A stretch of 64,000 nt of DNA from Roseiarcus sp963813195 (GCA_963813195.1 CAWEYC010000034.1:310001-374000); one strand, 5' to 3'; counted from the first letter of the stretch, positions 27,658-35,984 are shown. Translations and numbers: made by a program. Notes: generated by a model not told the origin, from the sequence alone.

Positions 27658-28014
27658 ATGGCGGGGTTGACGACACATGTGCTCGACACGACGCGCGGCC
27701 GGCCTGCCGCCGGCGTCGCGGTCGAATTGCATGCGCTGGCCGCCGACGGGGCGCGAACGCTGATCGCGAGCGTGCGCACCAATGCGGACGGGCGCACCGA
27801 CGCGCCGCTCATCGACCCCTCGCAGGCGCGTGTCGGACACTTCGAACTGACGTTCCACGTCGGCGCTTATTTTCGCGAGCAAGGCGCGGCGATCGCCGAT
27901 CCGCCGTTCCTCGATACGGTGCCCATCCGCTTCGCCATCGCCGATCCAAAGGCGCACTATCATGTCCCGCTCGTGGTGACGCCGTGGAGCTACGCGACGT
28001 ATCGGGGCAGTTGA
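27658..28014 (+). CDS. uraH: 5-Hydroxyisourate hydrolase (transthyretin-like)
   Basis: A 118-residue enzyme that opens 5-hydroxyisourate in uric acid breakdown. The diagnostic features are THVLDTTRGRPA at the N-terminus with the active His7, HYHVPLVVTPWSYATYRGS at the C-terminus, and the terminal YRGS tetrapeptide that separates this enzyme from transthyretin. GAGG lies 7 nt before the ATG. No other purine-catabolism gene is adjacent, so it may act with unlinked partners. Confidence 0.93.
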   Translation: MAGLTTHVLDTTRGRPAAGVAVELHALAADGARTLIASVRTNADGRTDAPLIDPSQARVGHFELTFHVGAYFREQGAAIADPPFLDTVPIRFAIADPKAHYHVPLVVTPWSYATYRGS

Positions 28015-28220
28015 CGTTGCGTCAAAATCACGACCGGCTGTTTAGAAACATGATCCATCGTCGCTAAAACGATTTCGAATTCAAACCTGGCTGTGCCAAG
28101 ACTGGTCATTCTGGCTCCGCGACGCCGTAAAATCGTGACGAACGCCTGCCCCGGAAAAGTCCGCATTAAGGATTTCTCCTTAGTCTCGCCATATTCACCT
28201 TGCGTCAGCGAGCGGCGCGA

Positions 28221-28240
28221 TTATAAGCTGGCATATAATA
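28221..28240. promoter_or_regulatory. Inverted repeat overlapping a TATAAT box before marR
   Basis: TTATA at 28221-28225 and TATAA at 28234-28238 form an inverted repeat with an 8-nt centre. A consensus -10 hexamer TATAAT lies at 28234-28239, 17 nt before the MarR start; no clear -35 is visible. The repeat is placed where a MarR-family repressor would block its own operon. Confidence 0.5.
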
Positions 28241-28256
28241 AGCGAGATTGGCCAAG

Positions 28257-28703
28257 ATGCCGACTTCCCCCGCCCGCGAACTTGCATTTGCGCTCCACGA
28301 TGCGGCACGCATGTTGCGCACCTATTCGGACCAACGCGCTCGCGAGGTCCACATGACGCGGGCGCAATGGGCCGTGCTCGCTCGGTTGCGCCGCGCCGAG
28401 GGCGTCAAGCAGTGCGAACTCGCCGATTCGCTCGACCTCGCCCCGATCACGCTCGGGCGTCTCATAGACAAGCTGACCGCTTCGGGACTCGTCGAGCGGC
28501 GCGACGACGCGACGGATCGGCGCGCCCACCGGCTCTTCCTGACCGAGGAAGCCACGCCGACGCTGGCGCGGCTCGACGCTCTCGGCGAGGACGTGATGGC
28601 CCGTGCGCTGTCCGGTCTCGACGAAGCCGCCATCGCCGGGCTGAGGGCCGGATTGCAACGCATCAAGTCCAATCTGAAGACCGAATTGAGCAACGGAGTG
28701 TAG
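28257..28703 (+). CDS. MarR-family transcriptional regulator
   Basis: A 148-residue winged-helix regulator that probably represses the efflux genes just downstream. Helical N-terminus (ARELAFALHDAARMLRTYSD), DNA-binding region LAPITLGRLIDKLTASGLVERRDD with the wing DRRAHRLFLTEE, and a C-terminal dimer helix match MarR/EmrR. The ATG at 28257 fits better than a TTG 9 nt upstream. Its stop is 4 nt before the emrA-like start, so marR-emrA-emrB form one unit, and an inverted repeat overlapping a TATAAT box lies just upstream. Confidence 0.9.
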   Translation: MPTSPARELAFALHDAARMLRTYSDQRAREVHMTRAQWAVLARLRRAEGVKQCELADSLDLAPITLGRLIDKLTASGLVERRDDATDRRAHRLFLTEEATPTLARLDALGEDVMARALSGLDEAAIAGLRAGLQRIKSNLKTELSNGV

Positions 28704-28707
28704 CAAC

Positions 28708-29955
28708 GTGTCGCAAGCCTCAACCAGTTCTCGCGACCGTTCGTCCGAGCCGACCCCGCTGAGCCGGACCCCCGCTCCCCATGCGCCCGTTGGGCCGAGC
28801 GCGCCGACGAAGCCGGCGCCTTCCGCGATAGAGCCCTCGCCGGCGCCGGCGCCGCGGCGTCGCCGCGGAGCCGTCCGCTCCTTCCTGATCGTCATCGTGC
28901 CGATCGCGGCGCTGGCGCTCGGGTTTATGTGGTGGCTTTCCGGCGGCCGCTACGTCTCGACCGACAATGCCTATGTCGGCGCCGATAAGGTGCTGATCAC
29001 GCCGCAGGTCAGCGGCGCCATCGTCGCCGTGCATGTCGTCGAGGGACAACGCGTCGCCGTCGGCGATCCGCTGTTCGACATCGACCCGGCGCCCTTCGGC
29101 ACCGCGCTCGCGCTGGCGCAAGGGCGACTGGGGGCGGCGCGGGTGGAATTCGCCAATCTCCACGCTGCCTATACGAGCAATGAAGACCAGATCACCATGG
29201 GCCAAGAAGCCGTCGACCTGCGACAGGCCGACTACGACCGCAAATCGGCACTGGTGACGGCGCACGCCGGCACGCGCGTCGACGCCGATACTTCGGCCGC
29301 GGCTCTGGTGCAGGCCAAGCAGATTCTCGAATTCGTGCGCGAGCAGCAGGCGGCCACCAAGGTCAAGCTGGGCGGCGGCCTCGATACGTCGATCGAGACC
29401 TTCCCCGACTACATCCAGGCGAAGGCGCAGCTTGAAGATGCACAACGCAATTTGAAGAACGCGAGCGTGACGGCGCCGATCGCGGGCGAAGCGACGCAGG
29501 TCGACCAGATCGAACTCGGCCGCGTCGCGCCCGCCGGACAGCCCGTCTTCGCCATCGTCGCGAACACTGGCCTCTGGGTCGACGCCAACCCGAAAGAATC
29601 CGACCTCACCTACGTGCGCGTCGGCCAGGGCGCGACCGTAACGATCGACACGTTTCCGGGGCGCGAGTGGCGCGGCAGGATTTCCTCGATCGCCCCGGGA
29701 ACGGGCGCGCAATTCGCGATTCTGCCGCCTCAGAATGCGAGCGGCAATTGGGTCAAGGTGGTGCAGCGCGTGCCGCTGCGCTTTTCCTTCGACGCTGATC
29801 AGGACCTCGCCAACCTTCGCTCGGGGATGAGCGCGATCCTCTCCATCGACACCGGACGCTCCCGCTCGCTGCGCGGGCTGTGGGACGACTTGACCGCCTG
29901 GGCGCGATCCTGGTTCGATGGGTTGACGCAGGCCAAGTCCGCTCCGACGCGATGA
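28708..29955 (+). CDS. HlyD/EmrA-family membrane fusion protein of efflux system
   Basis: A 415-residue periplasmic adaptor. The first 55 residues are Pro/Ser-rich and cytoplasmic, a single membrane helix follows (SFLIVIVPIAALALGFMWWL), then the barrel-sandwich hybrid DNAYVGADKVLITPQVSGAI, a coiled-coil hairpin (about residues 130-240) and the second half NASVTAPIAGEA. It links the inner-membrane EmrB-like pump to an outer-membrane channel, which is not encoded nearby. The start is GTG at 28708, 4 nt after marR; the stop overlaps the next ATG as ATGA. Confidence 0.88.
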   Translation: MSQASTSSRDRSSEPTPLSRTPAPHAPVGPSAPTKPAPSAIEPSPAPAPRRRRGAVRSFLIVIVPIAALALGFMWWLSGGRYVSTDNAYVGADKVLITPQVSGAIVAVHVVEGQRVAVGDPLFDIDPAPFGTALALAQGRLGAARVEFANLHAAYTSNEDQITMGQEAVDLRQADYDRKSALVTAHAGTRVDADTSAAALVQAKQILEFVREQQAATKVKLGGGLDTSIETFPDYIQAKAQLEDAQRNLKNASVTAPIAGEATQVDQIELGRVAPAGQPVFAIVANTGLWVDANPKESDLTYVRVGQGATVTIDTFPGREWRGRISSIAPGTGAQFAILPPQNASGNWVKVVQRVPLRFSFDADQDLANLRSGMSAILSIDTGRSRSLRGLWDDLTAWARSWFDGLTQAKSAPTR

Positions 29956-31499
29956 GCGAGCCGGCCGCCGACGATATGGCGCCTTTTGTGCGCGCCATGC
30001 TGACGGTCTGCGTGATGATGGCGACCATCATGCAGGCGCTCGACACGACCATCGCCAACGTCGCCCTGCCCTATATGCAAGGCTCGCTGTCGACGACGCA
30101 GGATCAGGTCAACTGGGTCCTGACCTCCTATATCGTCGCCGCGGCGATCATGACCTCGCCGCTCGGCTGGATGGCGGCACGCGTCGGCCGCAAGAAGCTG
30201 TTCATCGTCTGCACCGCCGGCTTCACCGTCGCCTCGATGCTCTGCGGGGTCGCCCAGAGCATCGAGCAGATGGTCGCCTTTCGCCTGCTGCAGGGCGTCT
30301 TCGGCGCGGCGTTGGTGCCGATCAGCCAGGCGGTGATGCTCGACGCCTATCCGCCGGCCCGGCGCGGCTCGGCGATGGCGATCTGGGGCATGGGCGTCAT
30401 GCTTGGCCCCATCATGGGTCCGACGCTCGGCGGCTGGCTCACCGAATACTATTCGTGGCGCTGGGTGTTCTTCGTCAATCTTCCCTTCGGGATTTTGACC
30501 GTCTTGGGCTTGTCCGCCTTCATGCGGGAAAGCCCGATCCGTCGCGACACGCCATTTTCCTGGTTCGGATTCCTGTCGCTGTCGCTCGGCATCGGCGCGC
30601 TGCAAATGATGCTCGACCGGGGCCAGGAGCAGGGCTGGTTCGAATCGAGCGAGATCGTGGTCGAGGCGATCCTGTCGGTCGTCGGCTTCTATTTCTTCCT
30701 CGTCGACGCCTTCACCTCGAAGCGCCCGTTCATCGCCATGCGCATTTTCCGCGACTGGAACTTCTCCATCGCCCTGATCTTCATGTTCCTGATCGGCATC
30801 ATCCTGCTGGCGACGATGGCGCTGGTGACGCCGTTCATCCAGAACCTGTTGGGCTATCCGGTCCTGTCCAGCGGATATCTGCTGGGCACCCGCGGCATCG
30901 GCACGTTTTTCGCGATGATGATCGTCGGCCGCCTGCTCGGCAAATATGACGCGCGCCTCATGATCTTCTTCGGGCTGACGCTCGCGACGGCGTCCCTTTG
31001 GGTGATGGTCGGGTGGAACACCGACGTCTCCGCGCGCGCCATCGCCATCGACTCGATCGCGCAAGGCGTCGGCCTGGGGTTCGTCTTCGTGCCGCTCAAT
31101 ACGATCGCCTTCGCGACGCTGCCGGGCCACCTGCGCACCGAAGGGGCGGCGCTATGGACGCTGATCCGCAACATCGGCTCGTCGGTCGGCATTTCGATCG
31201 TCATCGCGCAATTGACCAACATGATCTCCACCTACCACAGCCAGCTCGTCGAGCATGTGACGCCATTCAACGACGCCCTGCGCCTGCCCGACGCGCTGGG
31301 GCTCGCCGGGCGCAGCCTCGGCAACCTCGCCGCGCTCGACGGCCTGGTGACGCAGCAGGCGGCGATCATGGCCTATTCGAACGACTTTCTGCTGATGACC
31401 CTCGTCTCGCTCTGCGCGTTTCCCTTGCTGGCCTTGATCCGCTCGGCCAAGACGGCGCCGGCCGCCAAGCCGGACGGCCACGCCGCCGTGATGGACTAG
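29952..31499 (+). CDS. EmrB/QacA-family (DHA2, 14-TM) drug efflux transporter
   Basis: A 515-residue MFS drug:H+ antiporter. Many hydrophobic helices are evident; motif A appears as GWMAARVGRKKLF, motif D1 as LDTTIANVALPYM, and motif C as GPIMGPTLGGWL. The last block LPGHLRTEGAALWTLIRNIGSSVG is typical of EmrB. It works with the adaptor encoded just upstream (ATGA overlap), so the pair should export hydrophobic toxicants under MarR control. The substrate cannot be inferred. Confidence 0.9.
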   Translation: MSEPAADDMAPFVRAMLTVCVMMATIMQALDTTIANVALPYMQGSLSTTQDQVNWVLTSYIVAAAIMTSPLGWMAARVGRKKLFIVCTAGFTVASMLCGVAQSIEQMVAFRLLQGVFGAALVPISQAVMLDAYPPARRGSAMAIWGMGVMLGPIMGPTLGGWLTEYYSWRWVFFVNLPFGILTVLGLSAFMRESPIRRDTPFSWFGFLSLSLGIGALQMMLDRGQEQGWFESSEIVVEAILSVVGFYFFLVDAFTSKRPFIAMRIFRDWNFSIALIFMFLIGIILLATMALVTPFIQNLLGYPVLSSGYLLGTRGIGTFFAMMIVGRLLGKYDARLMIFFGLTLATASLWVMVGWNTDVSARAIAIDSIAQGVGLGFVFVPLNTIAFATLPGHLRTEGAALWTLIRNIGSSVGISIVIAQLTNMISTYHSQLVEHVTPFNDALRLPDALGLAGRSLGNLAALDGLVTQQAAIMAYSNDFLLMTLVSLCAFPLLALIRSAKTAPAAKPDGHAAVMD

Positions 31500-31623
31500 A
31501 GATTATCCCGGTTCGCCGGGCCTCTTCGCCAGTCGAAACACGCCAATCGGTATGAACAGCAAAAAGCCGCAGAGGTGACCTACACCAAGCAGTCTTGGAA
31601 GTCTGTTTTGGAGGAATAGTCCA

Positions 31624-31833
31624 ATGGCAAAGTCCCCGAAGCATGCGGCGAGCGAGCATCACCATCAGGCCGCGGCCCATCACCACGCCGCCGCCCACCA
31701 TCACCACCAAGCCGCTCATCATCACGATCTCGGCCAGCACGAGGACGCGAAGCAGCACGCGATGGCTGCTCTCGAACATAGCCAGCACGGTCACACACAC
31801 ACCTCGACCGCCCACGAACATTCGCACAAATAG
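31624..31833 (+). CDS. Histidine-rich small protein
   Basis: A 69-residue protein in which 23 residues are His, arranged as HHH/HHHH runs separated by Ala-rich spacers (HHHQAAAHHHAAAHHHH) and then isolated His in the C-terminal half (HSQHGHTHTSTAHEHSHK). There is no signal peptide and no Cys. GGAGG at 31610-31614 precedes the ATG by 9 nt, which supports real translation. Small His/Ala proteins like this occur in many proteobacteria and are assumed to bind Ni, Co, Zn or Cu; function is unproven. It lies 124 nt after the efflux operon and 2 kb from a multicopper oxidase. Confidence 0.75.
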   Translation: MAKSPKHAASEHHHQAAAHHHAAAHHHHQAAHHHDLGQHEDAKQHAMAALEHSQHGHTHTSTAHEHSHK

Positions 31834-31849
31834 CGCGACTAGCGCAGGA

Positions 31850-32380
31850 GGAGACGGCGAGGCCGTCTCCTCTTTCGGGGAAACCCTCGGCGTAGCTCAA
31901 CCCGCCGATCACCGCCCCCGCAATATTTGATCCGAAGGCCTGATCGGGGTCGGGTTCGTCGCGGAACGAGCGGGCGAAGATCACGCCGGCGAAGAACATC
32001 GGTCCGAGCGAGAGCACGCAGGGCACGACATAGCGCCAGACTATTCCGCCGCTCAGAAACGTATCGAGAGGCGCCAGCATCGCGACCGCCAGGAAGGCCA
32101 GCAGCGCCACGTAATGAAGGCCAAGTCTGGCCGAGGGCATCCTCAGAACGTAGAGATTGGCCGCGAGGATCAACACAAGGGCGGTCAGAAACACGGCGGA
32201 ATTGACCAACCAAGTGCTGCCGAACAGCAGCGCCATCTGCACGACCGCCTTGGTTTCAAGCAGCATGAAGGCGGCGCCCAGGAAGAACATGCGGTTGTTC
32301 TCGTGCAGGGATTGCCGGACGGCCCGTAAAGGGATGCAAGCGCCTTTCTTACGGCGGGATGACGGATGAGATTCACGCGA
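31850..32380 (-). pseudogene. C-terminal remnant of a polytopic membrane protein
   Basis: In the frame reading HENNRMFFLGAAFMLLETK come at least four hydrophobic helices and QAFGSNIAGAVIGGL, which resemble the C-terminal part of the large membrane proteins that carry a spermidine-synthase-like or methyltransferase domain. The 5' portion is absent: the frame runs back only into the 89-bp tandem repeat and then meets the multicopper-oxidase end. The 3' side is also lost after GGL near 31895, where the expected last helices do not follow. No start with a ribosome-binding site is present. I read it as a decayed fragment; the family assignment is from memory of the motif and is tentative. Confidence 0.5.
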
Positions 32381-32484
32381 TTTTCATGCACCCGCAGGGA
32401 TTGCCGGACGGCCCGTAAAGGGATGCAAGCGCCTTTCTTACGGCGGGACTGACGGATGAGATTTCAACGCGACTTTTACATTGC
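32305..32484. repeat. Two tandem copies of an 89-91-bp repeat with internal hairpin
   Basis: Copy 1 starts at 32305 and copy 2 at 32394. The first 62 or so bases are identical except for one inserted C in copy 2; the tails (ATTCACGCGATTTTCATGCA against ATTTCAACGCGACTTTTACA) have diverged. Each copy contains the imperfect hairpin CCGTAA...TTACGG. The repeat lies between the truncated membrane gene and the oxidase stop and marks a rearrangement. Confidence 0.85.
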
Positions 32485-32507
32485 AACCGCCACCCTGCCG
32501 GACGGCG

Positions 32508-32524
32508 CCGGCGTCGTACGCCGG
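32508..32524 (-). terminator. Short hairpin after the multicopper oxidase gene
   Basis: CCGGCGT/ACGCCGG, 7-bp arms with a 3-nt loop, about 15 nt beyond the oxidase stop on its strand. There is no T-run. A second small hairpin (CGCCCT/AGGGCG, 32533-32548) encloses the stop codon itself. Confidence 0.3.
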
Positions 32525-32538
32525 GTTAAGACCGCCCT

Positions 32539-33951
32539 CTACAGGGCGACTCCTGAATATCTGAGCTCGGTCATCATGCCGGTCGCCATGTGATAGAGAT
32601 TGTGGCAATGGAGCGGCCAGCGACCGGGATTATCCGCGTCGAACGCGACCGTCACTCGGCTCATCGCCGGCGCCAGAACGGTATCGCGAATCGCGCCAGC
32701 CACCTTGCGACCGTTGATTCCCGCCACCTGAAACGCATGGCCGTGCAGATGGATCGGGTGCGACATCATCGAGCGGTTCACCATGTCGATTGCGACACGC
32801 TGGCCCCGCTTGACCATCAGCACCTCAGGGTCCGGCCAAGTCCTACCGTTCAGCGACCACATATACGGGCTCATACTGCCGGCTAACGTCAGGGGCAGTG
32901 TGACATCCACGTCGCGGGAGCTTATGGGATCGGCCGCGGCCAATCGGCTTTCCAGGGATAGATCCACGGCTGGGGCGGGCATTGCGGCCTGCGCGGACAA
33001 CGCACTGATATTGGCGCCCGATGTAGCGAGAATAATCCCGGTGCGGTCCGTCTTGCCCTCCACCTGCGCCAGGACGGGGTAAGCGCCCGGGCTCGGAAGA
33101 TGAAGCAGGATGTCCAGCCGTTGCGCCATGGCGATGGGAAACTTGGCGCCCGAAACCGGCGCCACGTCATGCCCGTCGACGGCGATGACTTTGCCGGCGA
33201 GGTGGCCGAGATCGATCCAGAAGTTTGTCGACGAAGCCCCATTGATGATCCGGAGCCGAATATCCTGCCCCGTCGCCACCCGCACCACCTGCGGGTCCGC
33301 CAGAGTGCGGTCATTGGCCAAATACGCGTCGTAATCGACGTCGTTGAGATCGCTTCCCTCCCTCATGCCGCCTCCCGTCTTGTCCATCTTCATGGCGGGC
33401 ATTGGGCCTATCGCTCCCCCACCCCCATGGGTGAGTCCCGCCAGCAACGCCTCCGGGCTTTTGAAGCTGAAGTCATGGAGCATCAGCACCACTTCCTGCA
33501 CGTCGGCGGCGGCGCTCGCCCGATCCTGCACAATCAGCGGAGCGGTCATCAACCGCTGCTCCTGCAATCCCTGATGCGAGTGCATCCAGTAAGTCCCAGC
33601 GATGGGGGGATAATCGTAATTTTCCGAGTCTCCCGCAGGGATCGGTGGTGTCTCCGGCCATGGAAAGCCGTCCTGCTTCCAATCGGGCAACTGACCATGC
33701 CAATGGACGATGGTTGGGCCGGCCGTCTGATTTGCCAGCGTCACCGCAAAGCGTTCGCCGGGCGAAAGCGTGACGCCTGGCTGGCCGTTGGGGCCAACGA
33801 GCGCAAACACGCGGGCAGCCTTGCCGTTGACCTCCAGGCTGCGCGTGGTCGCGGTCAGCCGTTTTGCCGGCTGGGCGAGCGCCCGTGGCATGGCGGCCGT
33901 CATCGCAGCGCCAACGCCGCCGATCAACATTTCACGTCGCGTCAGTTTCAT
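32539..33951 (-). CDS. Tat-exported multicopper oxidase
   Basis: A 470-residue three-domain multicopper oxidase that probably oxidises Cu(I) or phenolics in the periplasm. A Tat signal (LTRREMLIGG with the twin Arg, then a hydrophobic core to RALAQ) precedes the copper ligands: HWHG, WMHSHQ, HPIHLHGH and HCHNLYHMATGMM, which supply the T2/T3 cluster and the T1 His-Cys-His-Met site. A Met/Gly-rich insert (GPMPAMKMDKTGGGM) near residue 180 could bind Cu(I), as in CueO. AGGAG is 9 nt upstream. Its ATG overlaps by ATGA a short leader ORF behind a CueR-like promoter, so copper induction is likely. Confidence 0.92.
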   Translation of the reverse strand: MKLTRREMLIGGVGAAMTAAMPRALAQPAKRLTATTRSLEVNGKAARVFALVGPNGQPGVTLSPGERFAVTLANQTAGPTIVHWHGQLPDWKQDGFPWPETPPIPAGDSENYDYPPIAGTYWMHSHQGLQEQRLMTAPLIVQDRASAAADVQEVVLMLHDFSFKSPEALLAGLTHGGGGAIGPMPAMKMDKTGGGMREGSDLNDVDYDAYLANDRTLADPQVVRVATGQDIRLRIINGASSTNFWIDLGHLAGKVIAVDGHDVAPVSGAKFPIAMAQRLDILLHLPSPGAYPVLAQVEGKTDRTGIILATSGANISALSAQAAMPAPAVDLSLESRLAAADPISSRDVDVTLPLTLAGSMSPYMWSLNGRTWPDPEVLMVKRGQRVAIDMVNRSMMSHPIHLHGHAFQVAGINGRKVAGAIRDTVLAPAMSRVTVAFDADNPGRWPLHCHNLYHMATGMMTELRYSGVAL

Positions 33952-34130
33952 CTCGATAGTCTCCTGTAGGTCTCGCGGTTATGCCCTCCTCTGTCGCCCT
34001 CCCTCGCAGCAGACCGGCGCATTCGGCGGCCCGCGGAAACGCCAGATGCGCGCGCGGCTGCACCGATATTCATGCCGCGTCTCTCCGGCGGCCGGGCGCC
34101 AGCGCCGCAGCCGCCGCCGAGGGCTTGCAT
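33948..34130 (-). pseudogene. 60-codon leader ORF containing the N-terminus of a MerR (HmrR/CueR) regulator
   Basis: A GGAGGAGCAA ribosome-binding site precedes ATG 34130 of a 60-codon frame. An internal ATG at 34073 begins MNIGAAARASGVS, which matches the first residues of CueR/HmrR-type MerR proteins, but the expected KMIRYYE helix-turn-helix continuation is replaced by Arg-rich sequence (AGRRMRRSAAREG). The frame ends in TGA overlapping the oxidase ATG. The simplest view is that an internal deletion removed most of a merR gene and fused its start to the oxidase 5' region, leaving a translated, coupled leader. Confidence 0.6.
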
Positions 34131-34156
34131 TTGCTCCTCCAAACTTCACTGTCGAA

Positions 34157-34188
34157 CAGATGGGGCTTCCCACCGTGGGAAGGTCAAG
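34157..34188 (-). promoter_or_regulatory. CueR/HmrR-type copper-responsive promoter
   Basis: On the minus strand a TTGACC -35 (34182-34187) runs into the palindrome CTTCCCACGGTGGGAAG (34166-34182), the layout of MerR-family copper promoters such as copA of E. coli (TTGACCTTCCC...). With the 19-nt spacer usual for this class the -10 would be CATCTG at 34157-34162, a weak match. It faces the leader ORF and the multicopper oxidase. Confidence 0.7.
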
Positions 34189-34277
34189 ACGCCGGCATTT
34201 CCAACGAACGGACGCCCAACTCCAACCTGGCGGTCAGGGAATATCTGGTGGTTCTCGATGAGATGTGGAGGCCGCCG

Positions 34278-34961
34278 CTAGCCGGGCGCCCTGCGCGCAC
34301 TGAGGAACGCTCGCATGTGAAAGCGCGCCTGTGCCGGCTGTTGCGCGTGGCCGGCCCCGCCCGGGCAGGCTCGGCGCGCCAGGCAGCCGCCCTCCATGCA
34401 GGCGCTTCCCTCTAATTTACGCAGATGCGCGGCGCAGGCGGCGACATCGTAGCCTTCCGTTGTGAACGCGCTGACGGGACAGGCGCTTAGGCACGGGCGC
34501 GTGGCGCAGGTCTCGCAGGGGTTGGCGCGCCGGGCGACGGGCGGAATCGCGATCGGCTGCGCGAAGGCGAGCGCGCCGCGATAGCTGTGCCACAGGCCAT
34601 AATCGGGGTGGATGAGCATCCCGAGCGGCGAAACGTGCACCGCCTCGGCGCGCATCGCCCAACGCTGGAACGGCAGGTATGGCGGCCCGCCGAAGGGATA
34701 GAGCGGCCGCGCGCCAAGAGCGGCGGCGAGCGCGCCGATCACGCGCCGGCTCCAGCGGTCGAGCGGATCGGCGAGGCCGTCGCGCGCTTCGGGCGAGCCC
34801 GCGAAAGCGCTCCACCCTCGCGCGCCCGCGGCGCCGACGAGGACGATCGCGTTCACGCCGTCCAAATCGAGGCGCCGATCAGATTCGTCCAGCGCGAAGG
34901 CGCCCCGCGCGACAAGGCCGCGTTCTTCGACCGCAGCTACGATCGGCGCCAGAGCCAACAT
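34278..34961 (-). CDS. 4Fe-4S ferredoxin-like protein
   Basis: A 227-residue soluble protein of unassigned role. The C-terminal third has CETCATRPCLSACPVSAF, a CxxC-x4-Cx3CP cluster ligand set, followed by a second Cys group (SACMEGGCLARRACP), enough for one or two 4Fe-4S clusters. The N-terminal part (AIVLVGAAGARGWSAF, HPDYGLWHSYRGALAF) looks like the body of QueG-like or reductive-dehalogenase-like iron-sulphur proteins, but the cobalamin-binding region is not evident. It lies 39 nt after fabH on the same strand and may be cotranscribed with it. Confidence 0.75.
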   Translation of the reverse strand: MLALAPIVAAVEERGLVARGAFALDESDRRLDLDGVNAIVLVGAAGARGWSAFAGSPEARDGLADPLDRWSRRVIGALAAALGARPLYPFGGPPYLPFQRWAMRAEAVHVSPLGMLIHPDYGLWHSYRGALAFAQPIAIPPVARRANPCETCATRPCLSACPVSAFTTEGYDVAACAAHLRKLEGSACMEGGCLARRACPGGAGHAQQPAQARFHMRAFLSARRAPG

Positions 34962-35000
34962 CCCGCCTCCCCCGCGCCCGCGCCTGCAAGCGCGGCGCGT

Positions 35001-35984
35001 TCACCAACGGATCAGCGCGGCGCCCCAGGTGAAGCCGCCGCCCATCGCCTCGATCATCACGAGGTCGCCCTTCCTGATGCGGCCGTCGCGCACCGCGACG
35101 TCGAGGGCCAGCGGGATCGAGGCGGCGGAGGTGTTGCCGTGCCGATCGACGGTCACGACGACCTTTTCGCGCGCCAGGCCGAGCTTGTCGGCGGAGGCGT
35201 CGATGATGCGACGGTTGGCCTGATGCGGGACGAACCAGTCGATGTCGGCGGCAGTGACGCCGGCGTCGTCGAAACACGCTCTGATGACGTCCGTGACCAT
35301 GCCGACGGCGTGTTTGAAGACTTCCTTGCCCTCCATGCGCAAATGCCCGACCGTCTTGGTGGTCGACGGGCCGCCGTCGACATAGAGCTTGGCGCGATGA
35401 CGCCCATCCGAGCGCAACTGGCTGCAGATGACGCCCTGGGAATGGAGGCCGCCGTCGCTCGCGACCGCCTCGAGCACGATCGCGCCGGCGCCGTCGCCGA
35501 ACAGGACGCAGGTCGTGCGGTCGGTCCAATCGAGCAAGCGCGAAAATGTCTCGGCGCCGATCACCAGCGCGCGCTTGTGCGAGCCGGAGGCGAGAAACTT
35601 GTCGGCGGTCGCGACGGCGAAGACGAAACCCGAGCACACCGCCTGCAGGTCGAACGCGACGCCGTGCGTCATGCCGAGAAGGGTTTGGACCTGGGTCGCA
35701 ACCGCCGGGAACGTGTAGTCCGGCGTCGAGGTGGCGACGACGATGAGATCAATGTCGCCGGCCATGAGCCCCGCGTCGGCCAGCGCCGCCTCAGCGGCCC
35801 TGGCGGCGAGCATCGACGTGGTCTCGCCCTCGGCGGCGATATGCCGCTGCCGAATCCCGGTGCGCTGCTGGATCCATTCGTCAGTCGTATCGACGATCGT
35901 CGCCATCTCGGCGTTGGTGACGACGCGCTCGGGCAGATAGGCGCCGACGCCGCGTACGGCGGAACGGATTTTTGTGGCGTTCAT
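35001..35984 (-). CDS. fabH: 3-Oxoacyl-[ACP] synthase III
   Basis: FabH starts fatty-acid synthesis by condensing acetyl-CoA with malonyl-ACP. The 327-residue protein has the catalytic triad: Cys in QAVCSGFVFA, His in PHQANRRIID and Asn in RHGNTSAASI. It follows plsX by 31 nt on the same strand, the usual alphaproteobacterial yceD-plsX-fabH order. The ATG at 35984 gives the normal MNATKIRSAVRGVGAYLP start. The normal downstream partner ihfA is absent from this spot; a ferredoxin-like gene is there instead. Confidence 0.95.
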   Translation of the reverse strand: MNATKIRSAVRGVGAYLPERVVTNAEMATIVDTTDEWIQQRTGIRQRHIAAEGETTSMLAARAAEAALADAGLMAGDIDLIVVATSTPDYTFPAVATQVQTLLGMTHGVAFDLQAVCSGFVFAVATADKFLASGSHKRALVIGAETFSRLLDWTDRTTCVLFGDGAGAIVLEAVASDGGLHSQGVICSQLRSDGRHRAKLYVDGGPSTTKTVGHLRMEGKEVFKHAVGMVTDVIRACFDDAGVTAADIDWFVPHQANRRIIDASADKLGLAREKVVVTVDRHGNTSAASIPLALDVAVRDGRIRKGDLVMIEAMGGGFTWGAALIRW

